DNA of 22,322 bases from NCBI GenBank assembly GCA_005882415.1, contig VBAE01000153.1, positions 1 to 22,322 of the forward strand, read 5' to 3'. The stretch is from Alphaproteobacteria bacterium (lineage in GTDB: Bacteria; Pseudomonadota; Alphaproteobacteria; Sphingomonadales; Sphingomonadaceae). The translations under genes and the position numbers were made by a program. Position 1 is the stretch's first letter. Every line of letters starts with the position of its first letter. The notes under the pieces are model-generated. The model was given only the letters and a program-made list of their open reading frames with translations. It was not told the DNA's origin and searched no databases. This document shows positions 1 to 6,978 of this stretch, piece by piece.

Positions 1-251
1 ATCATCGTCGCCATCTCGGCATAAGCGAGCGCGGCGCAGGCGCAGATCAGGCCGGCGATGGCGAAGGAGAGGATCACCGCGGGCCCCGCCTTGGCGGCGC
101 CCACCCCGGTCAGGGTGAGGATGCCGGTGCCGACGATGGCGCCGACGCCGAGCGCGATCAGGTGCGGCCAGCCGAGGCTCCGGTGAAGCCGGTGCTCCGG
201 CGCCATATCCTCGTCGGCAACCACCGTCTTGCGCGCGAACAGGTTCATCAT
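1..251 (-). CDS. APC-family amino acid permease, N-terminal part
   Basis: This is the first 83 codons of an inner-membrane amino-acid transporter of the APC superfamily, cationic amino-acid transporter (CAT) type; the rest lies beyond the window edge. The start is one of two adjacent ATG codons at 251 and 248. The N-terminus is a short cytoplasmic segment, then the family signature around residues 25-50 (LGWPHLIALGVGAIVGTGI) forming the first broken membrane helix, then a second helix ending in ALAYAEMATM, the usual end of TM2 in this family. Substrate cannot be read from this fragment. It diverges from the DoxX gene; the 116 bases between them (252-367) show no clear motif apart from the DoxX ribosome binding site. 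The family call is firm; the specific substrate is unknown. Confidence 0.85.
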   Translation of the reverse strand, partial: MMNLFARKTVVADEDMAPEHRLHRSLGWPHLIALGVGAIVGTGILTLTGVGAAKAGPAVILSFAIAGLICACAALAYAEMATM

Positions 252-367
252 CGCCCCCTTTGTTGAGACGCTTGATAGGCAAGGCGGCAGGCGAAGCAAA
301 GGCCCCCTTCCCTTTGCGGGCCATGCCGCAGATGATAGGCCTTGGCTTCGATATGGGGAGATGAGAG

Positions 368-763
368 ATGAGGGACCTGGGCATTCCGGCGCGCTGGACT
401 GGACCGCTGCTGAGCGTGCTGAGGATCGTCACCGGGCTGCTCTTCCTGGAGCATGGCACCGCCAAGCTGCTCGGCTTTCCGCACTCGGCGATGCCGGCGC
501 CGCCGCCGATGTCGCTCTTCTGGGTCGCCGGCGTGTTCGAGCTGGTCGGAGGCGCGCTGATCCTGATCGGCCTGTTCACCCGGCCGGTGGCCTTCCTTCT
601 CGCCGGCGAAATGGCGATCGCCTATTGGATGGTCCACGCGCCCAAATCGCCCTACCCGCTCGTCAACATGGGCGAGGGCGCGGTGCTGTTCTGCTTCGTC
701 TTCCTCTACCTCGCCGCGGCCGGGGCCGGCCCGTGGAGCGTCGACGGATCGCGGAAGCGCTAG
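368..763 (+). CDS. DoxX family inner-membrane protein
   Basis: A 131-residue protein with four predicted membrane helices (about residues 13-35, 48-68, 72-92 and 102-122), the size and topology of DoxX proteins. Family-like features are the LRIVTGLLFLEHGTAKLLG first helix, the FELVGGALILIGLFTRP helix 2-3 region, and the conserved PLVNMGEGAVLFCFVFLYLA final helix ending in a GPWSVD tail. DoxX-like proteins are linked to membrane redox functions, but no precise reaction can be given. The ATG at 368 has a GGAG ribosome binding site about 8 bases upstream. The stop codon overlaps that of the convergent wall-hydrolase gene: one CTAG (760-763) provides TAG on both strands. Confidence 0.88.
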   Translation: MRDLGIPARWTGPLLSVLRIVTGLLFLEHGTAKLLGFPHSAMPAPPPMSLFWVAGVFELVGGALILIGLFTRPVAFLLAGEMAIAYWMVHAPKSPYPLVNMGEGAVLFCFVFLYLAAAGAGPWSVDGSRKR

Positions 764-1671
764 CGGGTCGCGATCACGACCGACTCTGAGGGGGCCTCGG
801 CCTCGGCGACCATGACGGGTGGGGGCGTTTCCGAGCGGTGGATCCGTACCCCGAAGCTTTCCGCGTCGGCCAGCGGCTCGGGCGACGGCGCGGCGCCGCG
901 GTGGACGGCGACCCCGAACACGCGTTCCCGGACCGGCGTGGCGTCGGCGCTGTCGTCCCGGGTGCCGGAGAAGGCGCGCGCCATCTCCATGCCCGAATAA
1001 GGCCGGCGGAAGGAGCGCGGGTCGCCCCATTCGCCGTGCCAGCGGTAGAAGATGTGGGAGCCGACCGTCACCGCCCGGGCCATGCTCGCCGCCCACCAGG
1101 GGTGGATTGCAGTGGTGTGATAGTGCGTCGCGAGGCCGACGGGGGCGTAGACGCTTCCCTCAAGCGCCTTCTCGGCGATCTCGCGGGCACGGTCCCAGGC
1201 GCCGGGTTCGCGGCGATGGTTGAGGGACCCGTCGCAGGTGAAGCTGAACTGGCAGCCGGTCGAACGGGCCGAGCCCTGGTAGACCACCCCGCAGACGCTT
1301 TTGGGAAAGGCCGGGTGGCGGACCCGGTTGAGCACCACTTGAGCCACCGCGCGCTGGCCCGCCTCGCTCTCCGACCGCGCCTCGTAATAGACGGCGGCGG
1401 TGAGGCAATCGAGGGCGGAGCGTTCGTCGTCCACCGAGGCGCGGGCGAGCGCGAAGGGCTTCGCGGCGGGCCCGGGGGCGATTGCGGCGGCGATCACTTC
1501 CGGGGTTGGAAGCGCACCGGATGCGGGAATGGCGGAGTCGCTTCCGGGCGCTCCGAAGGAGAATCCCGGCACCGCCGAGGGCGAAGTCTCGCTTTCATGG
1601 GCGGCGACCGGCGGCACGCAGGATGCCGCGAGCAGCACCAGCGGAAAGCCGAGATAGGATCGATGCAGCAT
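760..1671 (-). CDS. SleB-type cell wall hydrolase
   Basis: A 303-residue exported protein with a Hydrolase_2/SleB domain, which cleaves peptidoglycan glycan strands. An N-terminal hydrophobic segment (residues 7-25) is a signal peptide; AASC near residue 18 could be a weak lipobox, or signal peptidase I could cut after PPVAA. Residues 30-85 are a low-complexity Pro/Ala linker. The catalytic domain spans about 86-215: LDCLTAAVYYEARSE carries the expected catalytic Glu (E97), followed by AVAQVVLNRVRHPAFP, a Cys-rich CQFSFTCDGS segment, GLATHYH and GSHIFYRW, all diagnostic of the family. The C-terminal ~90 residues are variable and Pro/Glu-rich. In sphingomonads such proteins act in wall remodelling rather than spore germination. 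It is divergent from the NYN gene, with 98 bases between starts. Confidence 0.88.
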   Translation of the reverse strand: MLHRSYLGFPLVLLAASCVPPVAAHESETSPSAVPGFSFGAPGSDSAIPASGALPTPEVIAAAIAPGPAAKPFALARASVDDERSALDCLTAAVYYEARSESEAGQRAVAQVVLNRVRHPAFPKSVCGVVYQGSARSTGCQFSFTCDGSLNHRREPGAWDRAREIAEKALEGSVYAPVGLATHYHTTAIHPWWAASMARAVTVGSHIFYRWHGEWGDPRSFRRPYSGMEMARAFSGTRDDSADATPVRERVFGVAVHRGAAPSPEPLADAESFGVRIHRSETPPPVMVAEAEAPSESVVIATR

Positions 1672-1769
1672 CAGGCGCGCCCCGTTTGCGAGGCCGCCGG
1701 TTTACCGCCCAGACGTTAGAAGCTGGTTAACCGTGGCGCACCCCTGCCCCGGACGCTACAGACCCTTCC

Positions 1770-2498
1770 ATGCCGGAACCCAGAGCCGCCCAGTCGGGCA
1801 ACATCGCCCTCCTGATCGACGCCGACAATGCGTCTCCCGACAGCCTCGATGCGGTGCTGACCGTCCTCGCCGAGCTCGGCACGGTCAACATCCGCCGTGC
1901 CTATGGCAATTGGCAGAAGCCGGCATTGAAGGGCTGGTCGGCGATGGTCCACCGCCACGCGATCGAGCCCCAGCAGCAGTTCGACCTCACCAAGGGCAAG
2001 AGCTCGACCGACATGAAGATGATCATCGACGCGATGGACCTGCTCTATCGCGGCAATGTCGACGGCTTCGGGATCATGTCGAGCGACAGCGACTTCATGC
2101 CGCTCGCCATGCGCATCCGGCAGGACGGGCTCCCGGTCTACGGCTTCGGCACGTCGCGCACGCCCGAGGCCTTCCGCCAGGCCTGCAGCCGCTTCATCGA
2201 CGTCGGGGCATTGGCCAAGGAGGACGAGCCCGACGCCCCGGAGGAAAAGGCGCCCCAGCAGCACCGCGCGGTCGACGACGACCTCGTCAAACTGCTCGGC
2301 GCCGCCTTCCGAGCCTCCAAGCGCGACGGCCGCGGCTATGCCAGCCTCTCCGAAGTCGGCCAGCGCGCCGGCAACCGCTCCAGCTTCGACGCGAGGAGCT
2401 ACGGCTATGCCGGGCTCGCCGAGCTGATCGACGCAGTGCCGAACTTCGCGACCGAGCGGCGCGAGGATGGGCGGGTGTATGTGAAGCGGGTGCGGTAG
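1770..2498 (+). CDS. NYN-domain putative ribonuclease with C-terminal OST-HTH (LOTUS) domain
   Basis: A 242-residue cytoplasmic protein. Residues 10-145 form a NYN (LabA-like, PIN-fold) nuclease domain with acidic residues in the expected places: LIDADN (D17, D19), SSTDMKMIIDAM (D81) and SSDSDFMPLA (D106, D108). A charged linker at about 146-168 leads to an OST-HTH/LOTUS winged-helix domain (170-242: LVKLLGAAFRASKR through DGRVYVKRV), a module associated with RNA binding. The architecture implies RNA cleavage or handling; the substrate is unknown. The start ATG at 1770 has no evident Shine-Dalgarno sequence. It stands alone, upstream of the toxin-antitoxin operon in the same orientation but separated from it by that operon's own promoter. 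Confidence 0.88.
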   Translation: MPEPRAAQSGNIALLIDADNASPDSLDAVLTVLAELGTVNIRRAYGNWQKPALKGWSAMVHRHAIEPQQQFDLTKGKSSTDMKMIIDAMDLLYRGNVDGFGIMSSDSDFMPLAMRIRQDGLPVYGFGTSRTPEAFRQACSRFIDVGALAKEDEPDAPEEKAPQQHRAVDDDLVKLLGAAFRASKRDGRGYASLSEVGQRAGNRSSFDARSYGYAGLAELIDAVPNFATERREDGRVYVKRVR

Positions 2499-2515
2499 GC
2501 TCTTAGCAGCACTGC

Positions 2516-2556
2516 TTGATACTCAGCCATCATTCGTGTACACATTCTGTGTACGC
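2516..2556 (+). promoter_or_regulatory. Promoter and autoregulatory operator of the toxin-antitoxin operon
   Basis: A TTGATA -35-like element (2516-2521), a 17-base spacer and a TACACA -10-like element (2539-2544) precede the antitoxin gene. Overlapping the -10 is an inverted repeat: GTACAC (2538-2543), ATTCT, GTGTAC (2549-2554). It contains TGTACA at 2537 and TGTACG at 2550, 13 bases apart. TGTACA is the core of the sites bound by the YefM antitoxin in Escherichia coli, and the antitoxin here belongs to the Phd/YefM family, so autorepression at the -10 is the likely arrangement. The promoter assignment rests on motif and spacing only. Confidence 0.7.
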
Positions 2557-2569
2557 AAGGAGAATGTCC

Positions 2570-2848
2570 GTGGCTGAGCGCGGAGACCCTATCCGGATCG
2601 GTGTCCGTGAGTTGCGCGGCAATCTCGGCGATTACCTTCGGCAAGTCAGGCTGGGAGCGCGATTCGTGATCGTGTCGCGGGGGGAGCCGGTGGCGGAACT
2701 GGGAGCCCCGTCGCAGGCGAGCGAGGAGTTCAAGCCGCGCCAAGGCGGGCTGCTCAAAGGCCAGATCTGGATCGCCGACGATTTCGACGAGTGGCCGGAA
2801 GGCTTCGTCGAGGCGATGGAGGATGGGCCGATCGAGCCCGCACCTTGA
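2570..2848 (+). CDS. Phd/YefM family antitoxin
   Basis: A 92-residue antitoxin. Residues about 8-50 (RIGVRELRGNLGDYLRQV, then FVIVSRGEPVAEL) are the Phd/YefM N-terminal dimerisation and DNA-binding fold. The C-terminal part (GGLLKGQIWIADDFDEWPEG) matches the toxin-binding tail seen in Phd-type antitoxins paired with PIN toxins. The start is taken as GTG at 2570 because AAGGAG (2557-2562) lies 7 bases before it; an in-frame ATG at 2564 is only one base from that site, and a TTG at 2516 would fall on the -35 element. It is expected to neutralise the downstream VapC and repress its own promoter. The stop overlaps the toxin start. Confidence 0.88.
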   Translation: MAERGDPIRIGVRELRGNLGDYLRQVRLGARFVIVSRGEPVAELGAPSQASEEFKPRQGGLLKGQIWIADDFDEWPEGFVEAMEDGPIEPAP

Positions 2849-3228
2849 AACTGCTGCTCGACACGCACGTGTTGCTCTGGTGGCTCGAGCTCAACGCGAA
2901 GCTTGGAGACGAGGCGCGGGCGCTGATCGACGATCCGGAGAATGAGGCGATGGTCAGCATCGTCTCCTTCTGGGAAATTGCGGTGAAGGTCCGGGTCGGT
3001 AAGCTCAAGGCCGACATCGCCGCGATCGCCCGCGTGATCGAGGAGCAGAGGCTCACCAGGCTTCCCGTAGAGGACTCCCACCTCCACACCCTGCTCCGCC
3101 TCCCCCGCCACCATGGCGACCCCTTCGACCACCTGCTGATCTCCCAGGCCATCGCCGAAGGCGCCGGGTTCGTGACCCATGACAGGGCCGCTACGCGCTA
3201 CCCGGTGAAGGTTATCGCCGCCGGGTGA
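2845..3228 (+). CDS. VapC-type PIN-domain toxin (Sll0205-like)
   Basis: A 127-residue PIN-domain ribonuclease toxin. The acidic metal-binding residues are all present: D6 in MKLLLDTHVLLWWL, E44 in SFWEIAVK, D92/D95 in HGDPFDHLLISQA and D113 in VTHDRA, so it looks catalytically intact. The start is a TTG at 2845 sharing bases with the antitoxin stop (TTGA), which implies translational coupling; no ribosome binding site is visible at useful distance. The alternative GTG at 2791 would add 18 residues with no family similarity. PIN toxins cleave RNA, often tRNA or rRNA, but the target here is unknown. Pairing of this PIN subgroup with Phd/YefM rather than VapB antitoxins is common. Confidence 0.9.
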   Translation: MKLLLDTHVLLWWLELNAKLGDEARALIDDPENEAMVSIVSFWEIAVKVRVGKLKADIAAIARVIEEQRLTRLPVEDSHLHTLLRLPRHHGDPFDHLLISQAIAEGAGFVTHDRAATRYPVKVIAAG

Positions 3229-3236
3229 GCCTCTGG

Positions 3237-3262
3237 CGAGCGAGCTTCCGGTACGTCAGCCG
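3237..3262. repeat. Direct repeat, copy A (duplicate of ettA 3' end)
   Basis: This 26-base stretch matches 3913-3938 at 23 positions, with a 16-base identical core AGCTTCCGGTACGTCA (3243-3258). The other copy encodes the last residues of EttA (MTYRKLTR). On the minus strand in the same frame, this copy would read LTYRKLAR, so it looks like a detached remnant of an ettA 3' end. It spans the stop codon of the unknown secreted-protein gene (3256-3900), which therefore lies between the two copies. Confidence 0.75.
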
Positions 3263-3900
3263 CAGGTCTTGACGGCTTTGCCGAAGCCCGACGTGCCGAA
3301 CGCCGTCGTTTCCACGCCGGCGAGCTCCACGAGGCGGCCGCTGCCGTTCATCGCGCTGTCGGCGAAAGCCCGTGCAGCGCCTAGTCCAGCCTCGTCGCGA
3401 TCCTCGACCGGCGGAACCTCGACACCGGCATGGGAGACGTCATAGGCGGTCCCGACCTTCTCGATCTGGCCGGTGGAGAAGGCCCGCTCCTGGATCGAGG
3501 CGAGGACGCGGTCGGCCCGGATCGTTCCGACATATTCGATCCTGCCCGGCTTCACGTCGAACTGGATCGTGCCCTTCTCGAGGCAGGCGCTCCAATGGCC
3601 CTGCTGCCAGATCCAGTCGAGGCGGTAGCGCCCCGGCGAGAGCGTGCGGGCGACATAGCCGAAGCTTGGCGCACCTTCCTGGACCTTCATCAGATAGACC
3701 CGGGACATGAAGCCGCTGCTTCCGTTCTTCGAGAATTGCAGCGCGTAGCTATAGGGCCTGACCGGCACCCGGATCAGCACCGCTCCGTCCCGGGACCGCT
3801 CGGTCAGCTTGATCTTCTCGGGTGTCTTCTGAGCCGCGGCGGGAGCGGCGAGGCAGAGCGCAGCGATGGCGGCGGCATGGACGGCAGTGGAGATTCGCAT
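3256..3900 (-). CDS. Secreted protein of unknown function
   Basis: A 214-residue protein that I cannot assign to a characterised family. Residues 1-23 are a clear signal peptide (cleavage probably after APAAA, before QKTPEK), so it should be periplasmic or exported. The centre (about 75-135) has alternating hydrophobic strands: LSPGRYRLDWIWQQG, then GTIQFDVKPGRIEYVGTI. This resembles beta-sandwich proteins of the DUF2846 kind, in which a dosage-like PGxYxL segment precedes a strand ending in IEYVG; that likeness is tentative. Two Cys residues (in SACLEKG and at the C-terminus, KTCG) could pair. The gene starts 8 bases after the ettA stop on the same strand and may be co-transcribed with it. 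It lies inside a pair of ettA-derived direct repeats, suggesting it arrived by insertion. Confidence 0.7.
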   Translation of the reverse strand: MRISTAVHAAAIAALCLAAPAAAQKTPEKIKLTERSRDGAVLIRVPVRPYSYALQFSKNGSSGFMSRVYLMKVQEGAPSFGYVARTLSPGRYRLDWIWQQGHWSACLEKGTIQFDVKPGRIEYVGTIRADRVLASIQERAFSTGQIEKVGTAYDVSHAGVEVPPVEDRDEAGLGAARAFADSAMNGSGRLVELAGVETTAFGTSGFGKAVKTCG

Positions 3901-3908
3901 GGCTTCCC

Positions 3909-5429
3909 TTACCGAGTCAGCTTCCGGTACGTCATCCGGTGCGGCCGGTCAGCTTCCGGCCCCAGCCTCCTCAGCTTATCCTCCTCATACGACTCGAAAT
4001 TGCCTTCGAACCATTCGACGTGGCTGTCGCCTTCGAAGGCGAGGATGTGGGTGGCGAGGCGGTCGAGGAAGAAGCGGTCGTGGCTGATGACCACGGCGCA
4101 GCCGGCGAAGTTTTCCAACGCTTCTTCCAGGGCGCGAAGGGTTTCGACGTCGAGATCGTTGGTCGGCTCGTCGAGGAGGAGGACGTTGCCGCCCTTCTGG
4201 AGCATCTTGGCCATGTGGACGCGGTTGCGTTCGCCGCCCGAGAGTTGGCCGACCTTCTTCTGCTGGTCTGAGCCCTTGAAGTTGAAGGCGCCGACATAGG
4301 CGCGGGTGCCGACCTCATGCTTGCCGAGGCGGAACACGTCGACTCCGCCCGACACTTCCTCCCAGACATTGTGGTCGGGATTGAGGGCGTCGCGGCTCTG
4401 GTCGACATAGCCCAGATGCACGGTCTCGCCGATGTCGATCGAGCCCGCGTCCGGCTTCTCGGCCCCGGTGATGAGCTTGAACAAAGTGGACTTGCCGGCG
4501 CCGTTGGGGCCGATCACGCCGACGATCCCGCCCGGTGGGAGCGAGAACGTCAAGTCGTCGAAGAGCAATTTGTCGCCATAGGCCTTGGACAGGCCCTTGG
4601 CCTCGATCACCTTGCCGCCGAGGCGTTCGGGGACCTGGATGAGGATCTGCGCCTTGCCCGGCGTGCGGTTCTCCTGCGCCTCGACCAGCTCGTCGAACGC
4701 ACGGATTCGCGCCTTGGACTTGGCCTGGCGCGCCTTGGGTGAGCGGCGGATCCATTCCAGCTCGTCCTGGATCGCCTTCTGCTTGCCCTGCTCTTCGCGC
4801 TCCTCTTGCTCCAGCCTCTTAGCTTTCTTCTCCAAGTACCCGGAATAATTGGATTCATAGATGTAGTAGCGGCCGCGGTCGAGCTCGAGCACCCAGTTCA
4901 CCACATTATCCAGGAAGTAGCGATCGTGGGTGACGAGGATGACGTTGCCGGGATAGTCGACGAGATGCTTTTCGAGCCATTGGACGCTCTCGGCGTCCAA
5001 GTGGTTGGTCGGCTCGTCGAGGAGCAGGATGTCGGGCTTCTGGAGGAGGAGCTTGGTGAGCGCCACCCGGCGCTTCTCGCCGCCCGAGAGGTTGGTCACC
5101 TCCGCGTCGCCCGGCGGGCAGCGAAGGGCGTCCATCGCGATCTCGAGCTGGTTGTCGAGGGTCCAGCCGTCGACTGCGTCGATCTTCTCCTGAAGCTCGC
5201 CCATTTCGGTCATGAGGGCGTCGAAATCGGCGTCTTCGGGCGGGTCGGCCATCAGGGTCGAAATCTCGTTGAACCGGTCCATCATGTCCGCGACCGGGCG
5301 GACCGCGTCCATGACGTTTTCCTTGACCGTCTTGGAAGGATCGAGCTGCGGCTCCTGCTCGAGATACCCGACGCGGATATTCTCGCCGGGCCAGGCCTCT
5401 CCCGAGAATTCCTTGTCGCGGCCGGCCAT
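3909..5429 (-). CDS. ettA: EttA-type ABC-F translation factor, N-terminally truncated by an internal deletion
   Basis: EttA is a soluble tandem-ATPase protein that binds the ribosomal E site and gates entry into elongation according to energy state. This 506-residue frame, opening at ATG 5429, keeps most of it: GEAWPGENIRVGYLEQEPQL, the arm region (about 35-108), first signature LSGGEKRR (114-121), Walker B LLLDEP (135-140), the inter-domain linker helices (200-255), second Walker A GPNGAGKST (307-315), second signature LSGGE (397-401), Walker B LLLDEP (417-422) and a C-terminal tail ending YRKLTR. What is missing is the first Walker A (GxNGAGKST) and the strand before it. The true N-terminus (MAAQYSFVMKDM...) is present upstream but out of frame (see 5435-5521). 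Complete EttA has about 555 residues. As read, NBD1 could not bind ATP normally, so the gene is either inactive or misassembled. Confidence 0.9.
   Translation of the reverse strand: MAGRDKEFSGEAWPGENIRVGYLEQEPQLDPSKTVKENVMDAVRPVADMMDRFNEISTLMADPPEDADFDALMTEMGELQEKIDAVDGWTLDNQLEIAMDALRCPPGDAEVTNLSGGEKRRVALTKLLLQKPDILLLDEPTNHLDAESVQWLEKHLVDYPGNVILVTHDRYFLDNVVNWVLELDRGRYYIYESNYSGYLEKKAKRLEQEEREEQGKQKAIQDELEWIRRSPKARQAKSKARIRAFDELVEAQENRTPGKAQILIQVPERLGGKVIEAKGLSKAYGDKLLFDDLTFSLPPGGIVGVIGPNGAGKSTLFKLITGAEKPDAGSIDIGETVHLGYVDQSRDALNPDHNVWEEVSGGVDVFRLGKHEVGTRAYVGAFNFKGSDQQKKVGQLSGGERNRVHMAKMLQKGGNVLLLDEPTNDLDVETLRALEEALENFAGCAVVISHDRFFLDRLATHILAFEGDSHVEWFEGNFESYEEDKLRRLGPEADRPHRMTYRKLTR
3913..3938. 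repeat. Direct repeat, copy B (within ettA 3' end)
   Basis: Partner of the repeat at 3237-3262, displaced by exactly 676 bases; the identical core is 3919-3934. This copy encodes the C-terminus of EttA on the minus strand, so it is taken as the parental copy. Confidence 0.75.
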
Positions 5430-5434
5430 GATCT

Positions 5435-5521
5435 TCAGTTGATGTTGCTGAGCACGGGCTTGGGGGCGCCCGGGAAGGTCTTGGTCATGTCCTTCATGAC
5501 GAAGCTGTACTGTGCGGCCAT
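5435..5521 (-). pseudogene. ettA: Detached N-terminus of ettA (28 codons)
   Basis: From ATG 5521 the minus strand encodes 28 residues beginning MAAQYSFVMKDMTKTFPGA and ending VLSNIN before a TGA at 5437-5435. This is the normal N-terminus of alphaproteobacterial EttA up to the strand preceding the first Walker A. The next expected residues (a segment equivalent to E. coli LSFFPGAKIGVLGLNGAGKST) are absent; the DNA passes directly from AACATCAA into CTGAAGATCATG, which encodes the LKIMAG that normally follows Walker A. The loss is about 22 codons plus one base (3n+1), which also shifts the frame. Confidence 0.85.
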
Positions 5522-5630
5522 GGCGGCGCTGGTCTCCGGATAAAAATGCGAGGCTGGAAAAGCTGTGGCGCCCATCTAGTGAGGCGCGGGCGGATTGTCA
5601 CCCGTCAAGCCCTTGGCTAGGGCCTCGCCC

Positions 5631-6920
5631 ATGAAGAAAATGCTCCTCGCCGCAGCCGCCCTCCCCCTCCTCCTCGCCGCCGCTCCCCCGGCCCCCGACC
5701 AGGGCGCGAAGCTTCGCGACGCCGCGCTCGCCGGAGACACGGTGGCGATGGACATCGTCGAGGGGCTGACCACCGAGGTTGGACCGCGGCTTGCGGGAAG
5801 CGAGGCAGAGGCGCGGGCGCGGGCCTGGGCGGTGCAGAAATTGAAGAGCCTCGGCTTCAGGAACGTCCATATCGAGGACACGCGCATGTCGGGCTGGCTG
5901 CGCGGCGCCGAGACGGCGGAGATCGTCGCGCCTTATCCGCAGAAGATGACGGTCACCGCTTTGGGCCGGAGCGGGGCGACTCCGCCGGGCGGGTTGACCG
6001 CGGAAGTGGTCGGCTTCGACAGCCTTGCAGCGCTGCAGGCGGCGCCGGCGGAGGCCGTGAAGGGCAAGATCGTCTTCGTCAGCCATGCCATGCACCCGGC
6101 GCAGGACGGGTCGAGCTACGGCTATTACGGGCCGGTGCGCCGCTCCGCCCCCGCCGTGGGCGCGCAGAAGGGCGCGGTGGCGGTGATCATCCGCTCCCTC
6201 GGCACCGACTATCACCGCAACCCGCATACCGGCGTGACCAGCTTCGGCGACGTGCCGCCGATCGCTGCGGGAGCCCTCTCCATCCCCGACGCCGAGAATC
6301 TGGAGCGGATGCTGGCGCGGGGCAAGCCGGTGACGATGCACCTTACCCTGACCCCGCGCTTCACCGGCGACGTTCCCTCGGGCAACGTGATCGCCGAGGT
6401 GCCGGGCACCGACCCGTCGGCGGGCGTGATCCTGGTCGGCGGGCATCTCGACAGCTGGGACCTCGGCACCGGCGCGATCGACGACGCTTCGGGCGTCGGC
6501 ATCGTCGCCGCGACGGCCAAGCAGATCATGGATTCGGGCCGGCCGCGCCCGACGATCCGGGTGATCTGGTTCGGCGATGAGGAGACCGGCGGATGCGGCT
6601 CCAAGGCGTATCGCGCCTCCCATAAGGACGAGAAAGTTGCCGACCGGATCGCCGCTTCGCTCTTCCCGCTCGGGATCACCCGCGGCACCGGCACCGTCGA
6701 GGCGGGCGCGGACCTTGGGGCCTGGGTGGAGGCGGGGGTGGCAGGAGCGGACCTCAGCCAGGACGGCACCCGCTATTTCGACTATCACCACACGCCGGAC
6801 GACACGCTGGACAAGGTCGACCCCGCCCAGCTTCGCCAGAATGTCGCCGCCTGGACCGCGATGCTGTGGCAGGTTGCCAATGCCCGGGAAGAGATTTCGG
6901 GCGTGTCGCCCCGGAAATAA
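5631..6920 (+). CDS. M28-family metallopeptidase with probable internal deletion
   Basis: A 429-residue exported peptidase related to carboxypeptidase Q and aminopeptidases of family M28. ATG 5631 is chosen because it begins a good signal peptide (MKKMLLAAAALPLLLAAAPP); a GTG 36 bases upstream would bury it. A PA-like domain occupies about 110-245. The catalytic domain has the zinc ligands H272 (VGGHLDSWD), D284 or D285 (GAIDDASG), the catalytic/ligand pair E317-E318 (FGDEETGG) and H386 (FDYHHTPDDTLD). The Asp ligand normally found in an ESD motif about 25-28 residues after the Glu pair is missing: HKDEK runs straight into VADRIAASL near base 6636. In relatives about 27-30 residues lie between. 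Frame is kept. Without that ligand the two-zinc centre would be incomplete, so activity is doubtful. Confidence 0.87.
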   Translation: MKKMLLAAAALPLLLAAAPPAPDQGAKLRDAALAGDTVAMDIVEGLTTEVGPRLAGSEAEARARAWAVQKLKSLGFRNVHIEDTRMSGWLRGAETAEIVAPYPQKMTVTALGRSGATPPGGLTAEVVGFDSLAALQAAPAEAVKGKIVFVSHAMHPAQDGSSYGYYGPVRRSAPAVGAQKGAVAVIIRSLGTDYHRNPHTGVTSFGDVPPIAAGALSIPDAENLERMLARGKPVTMHLTLTPRFTGDVPSGNVIAEVPGTDPSAGVILVGGHLDSWDLGTGAIDDASGVGIVAATAKQIMDSGRPRPTIRVIWFGDEETGGCGSKAYRASHKDEKVADRIAASLFPLGITRGTGTVEAGADLGAWVEAGVAGADLSQDGTRYFDYHHTPDDTLDKVDPAQLRQNVAAWTAMLWQVANAREEISGVSPRK

Positions 6921-6945
6921 CCTGGTTTCTTGACCTTTGCCGAGC

Positions 6946-6964
6946 GCCGCACGACAAGTGCGGC
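6946..6964. promoter_or_regulatory. Inverted repeat in front of the TonB-receptor operon
   Basis: GCCGCAC (6946-6952), GACAA, GTGCGGC (6958-6964) is a perfect 7-base-pair inverted repeat in the 58 bases between the M28 peptidase stop and the receptor start. A TTGACC -35-like hexamer lies at 6930-6935, 17 bases before the position where a -10 would fall, inside this repeat, but that position (GACAAG) is a poor -10. It may be an operator or a weak hairpin; no T-tract follows, so it is not a standard terminator. Confidence 0.4.
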
Positions 6965-6978
6965 ACGGTGGGGAGATC

